Shown here: piece by piece, positions 24,149-31,460 of the stretch
How positions within the stretch are numbered: position 1 is the first letter of the stretch
How the letters are laid out: every line of letters begins with the position of its first letter
Source of the DNA: an uncultured Clostridia bacterium
Lineage (GTDB): Bacteria; Bacillota; Clostridia; UBA1381
Direction of reading: 5' to 3'
Length of the DNA: 32,202 bases
Assembly (NCBI GenBank): GCA_934486495.1
Contig: CAKSPW010000021.1
Coordinates: forward strand, 1 to 32,202
Made by a program: the position numbers and the translations under genes
Notes under the pieces: model-generated
What the model saw: only the letters and a program-made list of their open reading frames with translations
Databases searched by the model: none
What the model was told of the DNA's origin: nothing

Positions 24149-25534
24149 ATGGCAATAGAATATATGGGTCTTAGCCGTATAGACGGACCGCTTGCGGTTA
24201 TTGACGGCATAAAAGATGCGTCATACGAGGAAATGGTTACGGTAACGCTCGATGACGGTTCAAAAAGAATAGGCCGTATTATAGAGCTTTCGGGTGAAAC
24301 GGCTGTCGTTCAGATTTTTGAAGGCACAACAGGACTTTCGCTTACGAATACAACAACAAAGCTTATGGGGTATCCCATGCGTCTTTCACTTTCAAAGGAA
24401 ATGCTCGGCAGAACGCTCGATGGTATAGGCAGACCTATCGATGGACTCGGAGACTACTTTGCCGACGAGGTACGTGATGTAAACGGTCAGCCGATTAACC
24501 CGGTATCACGTGAATATCCGCAAAACTTTATTCAAACAGGTATATCGTCAATCGATTGTTTGGCAACGTTGATTCGCGGTCAAAAGCTTCCGATTTTCTC
24601 GGGCGACGGTATGCCTCATGACAGACTTGCCGTTCAAATAGCTCGTCAGGCAAAGGTTGTCGATTCCGAGGGTGACAGCGATAAGTTTGCAATAGTGTTT
24701 GCGGCAATGGGTGTTAAACACGACGTTGCAAATTATTTCAGAAAGTCGTTTGAGGAAAGCGGAGTTTTGGGTAAGGTTGTCATGTTTATGAATCTTTCAA
24801 ACGACCCGGTTGTTGAACGTATAATAACTCCGAGATGTGCGCTTACGGCTGCCGAATATCTTGCATTTAAGCATAATATGCATGTGCTTGTTATCCTTAC
24901 CGATATGACAAGCTATGCCGAAGCACTTCGTGAAATTTCGTCTTCAAAGGGTGAAATCCCGTCAAGAAAGGGTTTCCCGGGATACCTTTATTCCGACCTT
25001 GCGTCACTTTATGAGCGTGCCGGTATAGTTGAAGGTGCGAGCGGTTCAGTAACGCAGGTTCCGATTTTGACAATGCCGAACGATGATATAACGCATCCTA
25101 TCCCCGACCTTACGGGTTATATAACCGAGGGACAGATAGTTCTCGGCAGAGATCTTCATTTGTCGGATATTTATCCGCCGGTAAGTATTTTGCCGTCACT
25201 TTCACGTCTTATGAAGGACGGTATCGGCGAGGGCTTTACAAGAGAAGACCATCCGGCGCTTTCAAATCAGCTTTTTGCTGCATATTCAAAGGTTGAGGAT
25301 GCAAAGAGCTTGGCGTCGGTTATAGGTGAGGACGAGCTTTCTGAAACGGATAAAAAGTATATTCGTTTCGGTAAAGAGTTTGAAAAGAAATTCTTAAAGC
25401 AGGGCGAGTATGAAAACAGAAGTATAGAAGATACGCTCAATCTCGGTTGGGAGTTGCTCGGTATGCTGCCGAGAACGGAGCTTGACCGTGTATCTGACGA
25501 CATTCTTGATAAATACTATAAACCGGCAGAGTAA
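24149..25534 (+). CDS. V-type ATP synthase regulatory subunit B
   Basis: A 461-residue non-catalytic nucleotide-binding subunit (NtpB). The N-terminus MAIEYMGLSRIDGPLAVIDGI supports ATG 24149, 12 bases after AGGAAGGGA. ATG 24137 abuts that site. In place of a Walker A loop the P-loop is altered (PIFSGDGMPHDRLAVQIARQA), the standard mark of subunit B. LVILTDMTSYAEALREISS and the GYLYSDLASLYERAGIV signature are present. Confidence 0.97.
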   Translation: MAIEYMGLSRIDGPLAVIDGIKDASYEEMVTVTLDDGSKRIGRIIELSGETAVVQIFEGTTGLSLTNTTTKLMGYPMRLSLSKEMLGRTLDGIGRPIDGLGDYFADEVRDVNGQPINPVSREYPQNFIQTGISSIDCLATLIRGQKLPIFSGDGMPHDRLAVQIARQAKVVDSEGDSDKFAIVFAAMGVKHDVANYFRKSFEESGVLGKVVMFMNLSNDPVVERIITPRCALTAAEYLAFKHNMHVLVILTDMTSYAEALREISSSKGEIPSRKGFPGYLYSDLASLYERAGIVEGASGSVTQVPILTMPNDDITHPIPDLTGYITEGQIVLGRDLHLSDIYPPVSILPSLSRLMKDGIGEGFTREDHPALSNQLFAAYSKVEDAKSLASVIGEDELSETDKKYIRFGKEFEKKFLKQGEYENRSIEDTLNLGWELLGMLPRTELDRVSDDILDKYYKPAE

Positions 25535-25558
25535 AATCAGCTTTGAGGGAGGATATGT

Positions 25559-26179
25559 ATGGCTAAAACAATGACGCCGACAAAGGGTAATCTTATGGCG
25601 GCAAAAAATACACTGCGGCTTTCAAAGCAGGGCTATGAAATGCTTGACAAAAAAAGAAATATCCTCATTCGTGAAATGATGCAGCTTATCGAAAAGGCAA
25701 AGGATGTTGAGGCTCGTATAGAGAAAACCTTTGCCGAAGCTTATCACGCTCTCGAAAGTGCAAATATAATGATGGGCGTGAGTGCGGTTAATGATATAGC
25801 GCATACAGCTATTATAGATGACGGTGTTTCGATTAATCTTAGGAGCGTAATGGGTGTTGAGCTTCCGGTTGTGAAAAACTCGAACGATAAAGACCGTCCC
25901 ATGTACAGCTTTTATGCAACAACAAGCGCACTTGACGAGGCGGCGATGAAATTTTGCGAGGTTAAGGCGCTTTCTGTTGAGCTTGTTGAAACGGAGAATT
26001 CCGTTTACAGACTTGCAATGAATATAAAGAAAACTCAAAAGCGAGCTAATGCTCTTGAAAACATCACAATACCCTTGTATGAAAGAATCACTCATGAAAT
26101 TACAACGGCGCTTGAAGAAAAAGAGCGTGAGGAGCATACAAGACTTAAGATGATTAAAAAGCAAAAGGAAAAGCAGTAA
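25559..26179 (+). CDS. V-type ATP synthase subunit D (central shaft)
   Basis: A 206-residue antiparallel coiled-coil rotor subunit (NtpD). TPTKGNLMAAKNTLRLSKQGYEMLDKKRNILIREMM near the N-terminus and KKTQKRANALENITIPLYERIT near the C-terminus form the two shaft helices. GGGAGG precedes ATG 25559. It is the last gene of the operon, before a terminator. Confidence 0.96.
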   Translation: MAKTMTPTKGNLMAAKNTLRLSKQGYEMLDKKRNILIREMMQLIEKAKDVEARIEKTFAEAYHALESANIMMGVSAVNDIAHTAIIDDGVSINLRSVMGVELPVVKNSNDKDRPMYSFYATTSALDEAAMKFCEVKALSVELVETENSVYRLAMNIKKTQKRANALENITIPLYERITHEITTALEEKEREEHTRLKMIKKQKEKQ

Positions 26180-26183
26180 TTTA

Positions 26184-26253
26184 AAAATCTCATGCCTGAA
26201 GTCGTGCCTGAAAATCCGGTAATTCGGTGGCTGACTTGGTGTGAGGTTTTTTT
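26184..26253 (+). terminator. Intrinsic terminator of the V-ATPase operon
   Basis: A 13-bp stem AAAATCTCATGCC (26184-26196) / GGTGTGAGGTTTT (26238-26250), with three wobble pairs, continues into TTT. The 41-base loop holds the repeat TGCCTGAA twice. Confidence 0.7.
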
Positions 26254-26657
26254 GCGTATAAAATTTCGGCGAATAATTGCCATTTGTTAAAAGCAGAATT
26301 ATATTGTTTATTACAGGTGTTTTGTTTTTAATAATTCCTGCTGTTTATTTCCGATTCGGACTTTAAGGCGGATTTTTTAGCACGGCAAGATCTATTTTCT
26401 TATGAATGCGGGTATCTGCAAGGAATAAAATTGGTTTTATAATTGTTACGAATTGTAACAATTATAATTTTTGCAAAATAAAAGCCTCGATTTATGTAAT
26501 ATTTCCGTAAATTTGCACATAATATAGGAGCGAAATACACATAATACAAAAAAAGATGAAATTTGTTGAATATGTACATCATATAGACTATATCAATAGA
26601 TTTAATATAAAATCTACACAATATATAGGCAGGCAAGACGCTAAAAACAGCTACTAA
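26254..26657. other. AT-rich intergenic stretch
   Basis: No gene is recognised between the V-ATPase terminator and the promoter zone of the NlpC/P60 gene. It is very AT-rich, with no known riboswitch pattern. The only strong feature is the 13-bp palindrome at 26437-26467. A small minus-strand frame at 26400-26636 has no ribosome site or family likeness. Confidence 0.5.
26437..26467. repeat. Perfect 13-bp inverted repeat
   Basis: TTATAATTGTTAC (26437-26449) and GTAACAATTATAA (26455-26467) are exact inverse copies with a 5-base spacer GAATT, followed by TTTTTGC. The inner half-sites are TGTTAC, the same six bases as WalR-type half-sites but inverted. It may be an operator for a dimeric regulator or a weak AT-rich terminator. 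Confidence 0.55.
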
Positions 26658-26678
26658 TGTTACAAATAAGTCGCTTAT

Positions 26679-26695
26679 ATTACAAAAAGATTACA
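26679..26695 (-). promoter_or_regulatory. Predicted WalR/YycF box of the NlpC/P60 gene
   Basis: On the minus strand TGTAAT-N5-TGTAAT matches the WalR consensus in both halves. It ends 18 bp upstream of TTGACA. Just before it, TGTTACAAATAAG (26658-26670) repeats exactly a 13-mer found before the 3D-domain gene (3818-3830). Known WalR targets include NlpC/P60 hydrolases such as LytE and CwlO in B. subtilis. Confidence 0.55.
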
Positions 26696-26713
26696 CCAAA
26701 ATTAAAAAAACAT

Positions 26714-26742
26714 TTGACAAATCGAAAAAAATGTTGTATAAT
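26714..26742 (+). promoter_or_regulatory. Consensus sigma-A promoter of the NlpC/P60 gene
   Basis: TTGACA (26714-26719) and TATAAT (26737-26742) are perfect with a 17-bp spacer. The leader of about 55 nt carries TGTAAC twice (26748-26753, 26764-26769). Confidence 0.92.
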
Positions 26743-26805
26743 GTACGTGTAACAATTTTGAAATGTAACTATATTTGTTCGTTTCAATTAGGAGGTACTT
26801 TATTA

Positions 26806-28086
26806 ATGGGAAACGTGAAGCATACGACTGTCGCAATATTGGCAGTTGCTATGATAAGCTCTTTGGCAGTAAAGCAAACTTACGATTTCAAAAAAAGCAA
26901 TAGATTGGCTGCAATACTGAACGGTTCATCCGCAAACGAGATTACTCTCACGCAGGAGGATATTTCAGTATCGCCCGAGGACGCTGCCGAATTGTTAAAC
27001 GAAACATACACTCAAGATGAGCTTCAGAACATTATTGATAAGAAAAGTGCTGTAACGGAGAGCTACGTTAAGCTTACATACGGAGCGCTCGGCGTTTATG
27101 ATACACCTTCTGAGGAGGGTAACGTTATAGACTCTCTTACAAAATGCGAAAATGTTGAAATCCTCGAGTCTACCGAGGATTGGTACAAGATTTCATATGC
27201 AGACGGAAAAGACGGATATGTTGCAAAACAATATGTAACAGAGAGCAAGGCAGAGGCTGAATATGCGGCAATGTATTTTGACAATTATCAGTGTGCCGTT
27301 ATTAAAACAAACGGCGGCAATGTTAATTTAAGAAGTGCGTCAAACAAAAATTCATCTGTAATCGGTCAGCTCGAAAACGGCAGTACCGTTGTTATTGAGT
27401 ACGGCGAAAACGGATTTTATAAAGTTTTGTACGGCTCGGATTACGACGGAGGATTTGTTGTTGCGGACGCTGTAAGCATTGCGGATAATTGGGTTTCAAA
27501 AAATGATGTTTCAGCCGTTCAGGCTCAGGCAGCTCAGCGCCGTGCAGCAGAAAAGGCCGCAAAGGAAAAAGCCGAAAGAGAAAAGGCTGCCAGAGAGAAA
27601 GCTCAAAAGGAAGCTGCCGAGAAGGCCGCAAAGGCTCAAAAGGAAGCAAAAAAAGCAAGCAGGAAATCAACAAAGGTTTCTTCAAACGACGGCGGAACAT
27701 ATACCGCACCGTCATCGAGCTCAAAGGGACAGACTATTGTAAACAACGCTAAAAAATATCTTGGCGTAAGATATGTTTACGGCGGAACCACACCGAGCGG
27801 ATTTGATTGTTCGGGACTCGTTCAGTACGTATGCAAATCGGCAGGTATCAGCGTAAACAGAACGGCTGCGGCTCAGTTCGGTAACGGAAAGGCCGTAAAC
27901 AAGAGCGATCTTCAGCCGGGCGATCTCCTCTTCTTCTCAAGAGGCGGACGAGTAAGTCACGTAGGTATTTATGTCGGAAACGGTCAGATGATTCACGCAC
28001 CGCAAACAGGTGATGTTGTTAAAATCTCATCTATCAATACAGCTTACCGCAAAAACGGATATGTTGGCGCAAGACGAGTTTATTGA
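26806..28086 (+). CDS. Secreted NlpC/P60 peptidoglycan endopeptidase with two SH3b domains
   Basis: A 426-residue exported cell-wall hydrolase, probably cleaving stem peptides (gamma-D-Glu to diamino acid type). ATG 26806 follows TTAGGAGG (26789-26796). An earlier ATG at 26731 lies in the promoter. A signal peptide covers about 1-25. SH3b domains lie at about 86-146 and 165-225 and would bind the wall. An Ala/Lys/Glu-rich, coiled-coil-like linker (about 235-300) leads to the NlpC/P60 domain (about 305-426) with C335 (FDCSGLV), H385 (SHVGIYV) and H397 (MIHAP) as catalytic triad. It stands alone between its own promoter and terminator. Confidence 0.95.
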   Translation: MGNVKHTTVAILAVAMISSLAVKQTYDFKKSNRLAAILNGSSANEITLTQEDISVSPEDAAELLNETYTQDELQNIIDKKSAVTESYVKLTYGALGVYDTPSEEGNVIDSLTKCENVEILESTEDWYKISYADGKDGYVAKQYVTESKAEAEYAAMYFDNYQCAVIKTNGGNVNLRSASNKNSSVIGQLENGSTVVIEYGENGFYKVLYGSDYDGGFVVADAVSIADNWVSKNDVSAVQAQAAQRRAAEKAAKEKAEREKAAREKAQKEAAEKAAKAQKEAKKASRKSTKVSSNDGGTYTAPSSSSKGQTIVNNAKKYLGVRYVYGGTTPSGFDCSGLVQYVCKSAGISVNRTAAAQFGNGKAVNKSDLQPGDLLFFSRGGRVSHVGIYVGNGQMIHAPQTGDVVKISSINTAYRKNGYVGARRVY

Positions 28087-28161
28087 TGAAAATGTACGTG
28101 TGAAAGGTTATTTCCGATAAAGTAATATCCCGGAAGAATAAACAGTGAGCTTTAAGAAAGA

Positions 28162-28220
28162 GGCTGTTTGGAAAGTCAGTTGATTTTTCAGACAGCCTTT
28201 GCATTTGATTTTTTTTTATG
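28162..28220 (+). terminator. Intrinsic terminator after the NlpC/P60 gene
   Basis: GGCTGTTTGGAAA (28162-28174) pairs over 13 bp with TTTTCAGACAGCC (28185-28197), allowing two wobbles, followed by TTTGC and a later run of nine T. Confidence 0.85.
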
Positions 28221-28450
28221 TGTGATTTGTAAAAACAAGAACAAAAAGGATGACTCCCGCTGTTTTTAGCCAAGGTTTTTTATGCCCGGCGGCGCGATTT
28301 TGCGGTAAAATGCTGTATAACGGAAACCGACAATAAAGTCATGTGCGGATGAGAGCATAGTCAATATATATAAGAATTTAAGACTTTTTTGCGCTGGGGT
28401 TGTATGAAATAAGAGGTTTAAATAAAAAATGTAATTAAATTTTAAAAAAA
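28221..28450. other. Intergenic stretch without recognised content
   Basis: About 230 bases between the NlpC/P60 terminator and the rpmG promoter. I see no gene, riboswitch or repeat here. A 64-residue minus-strand frame (28266-28460) has no family likeness and no ribosome site. Confidence 0.5.
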
Positions 28451-28453
28451 GAC

Positions 28454-28482
28454 TTGACAAGAGCCATATGGTATGCTATAAT
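28454..28482 (+). promoter_or_regulatory. Consensus promoter of the rpmG-secE-nusG-rplK-rplA operon
   Basis: TTGACA (28454-28459) and TATAAT (28477-28482) are perfect with 17-bp spacing. The predicted leader is about 70 nt and ends in a GGAGG ribosome site. Confidence 0.92.
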
Positions 28483-28508
28483 TATAGTTGCTTAAGGGCT
28501 CTTTTTTT
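28459..28508 (+). terminator. Terminator-like hairpin overlapping the rpmG promoter
   Basis: AAGAGCC (28459-28465) in the promoter spacer pairs with GGCTCTT (28497-28503), followed by more T. Only a transcript entering from upstream contains both arms. One starting at this promoter has only the second arm. It may block read-through into the ribosomal operon. Confidence 0.5.
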
Positions 28509-28560
28509 ATGTGTAAAAAAACCCGGTAACTTATGCTGTTTTTTGGAGGTGTAAAAACAA

Positions 28561-28710
28561 ATGAGAGTAAAAATTACATTGGCGTGTTCAGAGTGTAAGC
28601 AGAGAAATTACAACACTATGAAGAACAAAAAGAATGATCCTGACAGACTTGAAATGAACAAGTACTGCAAGTTCTGCAAAAAGCACACTTTGCACAAGGA
28701 AACAAAATAA
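28561..28710 (+). CDS. rpmG: 50S ribosomal protein L33, zinc-binding form
   Basis: A 49-residue ribosomal protein. The zinc site is C9-x2-C12 and C36-x2-C39 (ACSECKQRNY and YCKFCKKH), so this is the C+ (zinc-containing) type. RVKITLACSECKQRNYNTMKNK matches bacterial L33. GGAGG lies about 12 bases upstream of ATG 28561. It starts the usual rpmG-secE-nusG order of Firmicutes. Confidence 0.96.
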   Translation: MRVKITLACSECKQRNYNTMKNKKNDPDRLEMNKYCKFCKKHTLHKETK

Positions 28711-28737
28711 TTTAATTTGAGATAAGGATGTGTTATT

Positions 28738-28959
28738 ATGGCTGAAACTAAAGCTGCCAAAAAAGATCTCGGCAAAAAGTCGAAGAACTTCTTGGTTGAA
28801 ACAAAATCAGAGCTTTCAAAGGCTACATGGCCGACAAAGACCCAGTTATGGCATAACACAGGCGTTATTCTCGTATTTATTGCAGTAGTTGCGGTAATAC
28901 TGTCAGTGCTTGACATTGGTTTTTCAAAGCTTTTTCAATTTATAACCTCATGGTTATAA
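28738..28959 (+). CDS. secE: Preprotein translocase subunit SecE
   Basis: A 73-residue, single-helix membrane protein that clamps the SecY channel. The cytosolic amphipathic part FLVETKSELSKATWPTKTQL (18-37) carries the conserved W-P motif, and the transmembrane helix is about 42-65. Its N-terminal Lys-rich stretch is typical of Gram-positive SecE. ATG 28738 has a GATAAGGA ribosome site. Confidence 0.96.
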   Translation: MAETKAAKKDLGKKSKNFLVETKSELSKATWPTKTQLWHNTGVILVFIAVVAVILSVLDIGFSKLFQFITSWL

Positions 28960-28983
28960 TTGCGAGAAAGGAAGGGAAACTAT

Positions 28984-29517
28984 ATGGCAGCGGATGCAAA
29001 ATGGTATGTGGCTCACACATACTCCGGATATGAGAATAAGGTTAAGGCGAATATCGAAAAATCCGTTGAAAACCGCGGTCTTCAGCACTTGATTATGAGT
29101 GTTGAGGTGCCTGTTGAAAACGTAGATGTTTCAGGTGAGAACGAGGCTGACGAGGCAAAAATCGTAAAGCGCAAAATGTTCCCCGGCTATGTAGTTATCA
29201 AAATGGTTATGACGGATGAAAGCTGGTATATTGTCAGAAACACAAGAGGCGTCACCGGTTTCGTAGGCCCCGGTTCAAAACCGGTTCCGCTGAGCGATGA
29301 AGAGGTTCGCAAAATGGGCGTTGAAACAGTACGTCCCGCCGAGCTCAGTTTCTCTGTCGGTGACAGAATTTCCGTTAAGTCCGGTCCTATGGAAGGCTTC
29401 TCGGGAATTGTTGAAAGTGTCGATTCGGAGACAGGAAAGATTAAAGCCAAGATTAATATGTTCGACCGTGAGGTTGCACTTGAAATCGAAGCGAGTCAGA
29501 TTTCTCTTATCGACTGA
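28984..29517 (+). CDS. nusG: Transcription termination/antitermination protein NusG
   Basis: A 177-residue RNA polymerase elongation factor. The NGN domain (AKWYVAHTYSGYENKVKANIE, with FPGYVVIKMVM and VRNTRGVTGFVG) precedes the KOW domain (VGDRISVKSGPMEGFSGIVESVD). ATG 28984 follows GAAAGGAAGGG (28965-28975). An earlier TTG/ATG would overlap secE's end. It is in the usual place between secE and rplK. Confidence 0.97.
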   Translation: MAADAKWYVAHTYSGYENKVKANIEKSVENRGLQHLIMSVEVPVENVDVSGENEADEAKIVKRKMFPGYVVIKMVMTDESWYIVRNTRGVTGFVGPGSKPVPLSDEEVRKMGVETVRPAELSFSVGDRISVKSGPMEGFSGIVESVDSETGKIKAKINMFDREVALEIEASQISLID

Positions 29518-29574
29518 TTTATTTGTTATAAGCGGACAAGTCCGTTTATATAGGAAAATCCCTCTGGTTTATCA

Positions 29575-29604
29575 GTGGGAGGGCATTAGCCCGTAATTAC
29601 CACA
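29575..29604 (+). promoter_or_regulatory. Predicted L1-type leader element before rplK
   Basis: GTGGGA (29575-29580), then a GGGC-ATTA-GCCC hairpin (29581-29592), then GTAATTACCACA (29593-29604), with GTGG pairing to CCAC. A second copy stands before rplA (30074-30105). Ribosomal protein L1 binds its own operon mRNA through mimicry of its 23S rRNA site, which makes it the likely ligand. Confidence 0.5.
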
Positions 29605-29628
29605 CGTATTTTTAAGGAGGTGCCATTT

Positions 29629-30054
29629 ATGGCTCAAAAAGTTGCAGGTTATATTAAATTACAAATTCCTGCCGGCAAAGCAACACCGGCTCCCCCTGTT
29701 GGCCCGGCTCTCGGTCAGCATGGTGTAAACATTATGCAGTTTACAAAGGAATTTAACGAAAAAACAGCAAAGGACGCAGGTCTTATTATCCCTGTTGTTA
29801 TAACAGTATATGCTGACCGTTCTTTCACATTCGTAACAAAAACGCCGCCGGCTGCCGTTCTTATCAAGAAGGCATGTAATATCCAAAGCGGTTCGGGCGT
29901 TCCTAACAAGACAAAGGTTGCTACAATTAAGAAAGCTGATCTGCAGGCTATTGCCGAGCAGAAGATGCCTGACCTTAACGCAGCAAGCGTTGAAGCGGCT
30001 ATGAGCATGATTGCAGGTACTGCAAGAAGCATGGGCGTATTGGTAGAAGAATAA
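29629..30054 (+). CDS. rplK: 50S ribosomal protein L11
   Basis: A 141-residue ribosomal protein of the GTPase-associated centre, binding 23S rRNA with L10 and L12. KVAGYIKLQIPAGKATPAPP and GPALGQHGVNIMQFTKEFN form the N-terminal part, and GSGVPNKTKVATI starts the rRNA-binding C-terminal part. ATG 29629 is 8 bases after AAGGAGG (29614-29620). The length equals the family norm. Confidence 0.98.
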   Translation: MAQKVAGYIKLQIPAGKATPAPPVGPALGQHGVNIMQFTKEFNEKTAKDAGLIIPVVITVYADRSFTFVTKTPPAAVLIKKACNIQSGSGVPNKTKVATIKKADLQAIAEQKMPDLNAASVEAAMSMIAGTARSMGVLVEE

Positions 30055-30073
30055 GGAATTGCTAAGAGTAGAA

Positions 30074-30105
30074 GTGGGAGAGAGTTTATATCTCGTATAA
30101 CCACA
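30074..30105 (+). promoter_or_regulatory. Predicted L1-type leader element before rplA
   Basis: GTGGGA (30074-30079), a GAGA/TCTC hairpin (30080-30083/30091-30094), then GTATAACCACA (30095-30105), with GTGG pairing to CCAC. It overlaps the approach to the AAAGGAGG ribosome site (30105-30112), so bound protein could block rplA translation. Confidence 0.55.
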
Positions 30106-30119
30106 AAGGAGGATATGTT

Positions 30120-30815
30120 ATGTTCAGAGGAAAGAAATATCAGGACAGCATTAAGCTTGTCGATAAATCAAAGTTGTATGACGCAGCTGAGGCAATGGGT
30201 CTTGTTACAAAGACTGCTAAGGCTAAGTTTGACGAAACTGTTGAAGCTCATATCAAGCTCGGCGTTGACTCAAGACATGCCGATCAGCAGGTAAGAGGCG
30301 CTATCGTATTGCCGCACGGAACAGGTAAGTCTGCTAAGGTTCTCGTATTTGCTAAAGGACCTAAGGCTGATGAGGCTCAGGCTGCAGGCGCTGATTATGT
30401 CGGCGATATGGATATGGTTACAAAAATCCAGAGCGAAAACTGGTTTGACTTTGACGTTGTTGTTGCAACTCCGGATATGATGGGTGTTGTAGGTCGTCTC
30501 GGTAAGGTTCTCGGTCCTAAGGGACTTATGCCTTCACCTAAGGCAGGTACCGTAACAATGGACGTTACAAAAGCTATAAACGATATTAAAGCAGGTAAGA
30601 TTGAGTATCGTCTTGACAAAACAAACATCATTCACTGCCCGATCGGAAAGGCTTCTTTCGGTGCAGAAAAGCTTACAGAGAACTTTAATGCACTTATCGG
30701 TGCTATCGTTAAGGCTAAGCCGGCTGCTGCAAAGGGTCAGTATCTTAAGAGCGTTGTTGTAGCATCAACAATGGGACCGGGTATAAAAATAAATAGTGCA
30801 AAGCTTGGCAACTAA
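30120..30815 (+). CDS. rplA: 50S ribosomal protein L1
   Basis: A 231-residue ribosomal protein of the mobile L1 stalk and likely translational repressor of its operon. ALGVD-like KLGVDSRHADQQVRG, VVATPDMMGVVGRLGKVLGPKGLMPSPKAGTV and KAGKIEYRLDKTNIIHCPIGK are the family segments. AAAGGAGG precedes ATG 30120. The operon ends here, with no rplJ or rplL following. Confidence 0.98.
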   Translation: MFRGKKYQDSIKLVDKSKLYDAAEAMGLVTKTAKAKFDETVEAHIKLGVDSRHADQQVRGAIVLPHGTGKSAKVLVFAKGPKADEAQAAGADYVGDMDMVTKIQSENWFDFDVVVATPDMMGVVGRLGKVLGPKGLMPSPKAGTVTMDVTKAINDIKAGKIEYRLDKTNIIHCPIGKASFGAEKLTENFNALIGAIVKAKPAAAKGQYLKSVVVASTMGPGIKINSAKLGN

Positions 30816-30825
30816 TTGCCTAAAT

Positions 30826-30856
30826 AAGAAAAGGCGGATTTTCCGCTTTTTCTTTT
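30826..30856 (+). terminator. Intrinsic terminator after rplA
   Basis: A 12-bp stem AAGAAAAGGCGG (30826-30837) / CCGCTTTTTCTT (30843-30854) with one wobble pair, then TT. The A and T tracts make it look usable on both strands. Confidence 0.85.
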
Positions 30857-30859
30857 GGA

Positions 30860-30895
30860 TATAATGTCACTCTAAAATTATCAAATAGGGTGACA
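30860..30895 (+). promoter_or_regulatory. bioY promoter -10 with overlapping dyad operator
   Basis: TATAAT (30860-30865) has no good -35. Its last base starts the imperfect dyad TGTCACTCT (30865-30873)-N13-AGGGTGACA (30887-30895), with one mismatch. The dyad covers the expected start site, a classical repressor position. It does not resemble the TTAAC-type BirA operator of Firmicutes. Confidence 0.45.
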
Positions 30896-30926
30896 ATTGA
30901 AATTTATAAGATTGGAGAAACTAAAA

Positions 30927-31460
30927 ATGAAAATTCGTGATATAACTTTAACAGCTCTTTTCAGTGCGCTTGTATGTATAGGTGCATTTATAAAAATACC
31001 TATTCCGGCACTGCCTATAACAATGCAGGTATTTTTTGTACTTCTTGCAGGAATGCTTCTCGGCAGCAAAAGAGGCGCTTTGTCGATACTCGTTTATATG
31101 TTTCTCGGACTTGCGGGACTACCTATTTTTGCGGCAGGCGGCGGACTTATGTATGTGCTTAAGCCAAGCTTCGGTTATATTATCGGATTTCTTTTTGCGG
31201 CATTTGCAATGGGACTTATATGTGAGAAGAAGTTTTGCCTGCGCAGTGCAATAATTGCTTGTGTTGTCGGGCTTGCGATAATTTATGCGTTCGGAATGTC
31301 ATACTACTATATCATGTGCAGATTTGTTCTCGGTCAGGCAGTTTCTGTTTCATATGTTATTACATATTGCTTCCTTACGGTAATCGGCGGAGATATCGTG
31401 TCGGCAATTGTGGCAATTTTAATATCGCTTAGATTAAAAAAGATTTCTTTATTTGCATAA
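30927..31460 (+). CDS. bioY: Biotin transporter BioY
   Basis: A 177-residue S component of a biotin ECF transporter with six membrane helices. MKIRDITLTALFSALVCIGAFIKIPIP and ITMQVFFVLLAGMLLGSKRGALSILVYMFLGLAGLPIFA are typical of BioY. The biotin-contacting region GGGLMYVLKPSFGYIIGF is also clear. The energising EcfA/EcfT components are not in the window, so it relies on shared ones encoded elsewhere. ATG 30927 follows GGAGAAA (30914-30920). It is alone after a terminator. Confidence 0.95.
   Translation: MKIRDITLTALFSALVCIGAFIKIPIPALPITMQVFFVLLAGMLLGSKRGALSILVYMFLGLAGLPIFAAGGGLMYVLKPSFGYIIGFLFAAFAMGLICEKKFCLRSAIIACVVGLAIIYAFGMSYYYIMCRFVLGQAVSVSYVITYCFLTVIGGDIVSAIVAILISLRLKKISLFA

Noticed and set aside
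25622..26164. 180-residue minus-strand frame inside the subunit D gene
   Set aside because: It mirrors the codon pattern of the + strand gene and has no ribosome site.
28266..28460. 64-residue minus-strand frame before rpmG
   Set aside because: It lacks a ribosome site and ends in the promoter zone, with low-complexity AT-rich coding.
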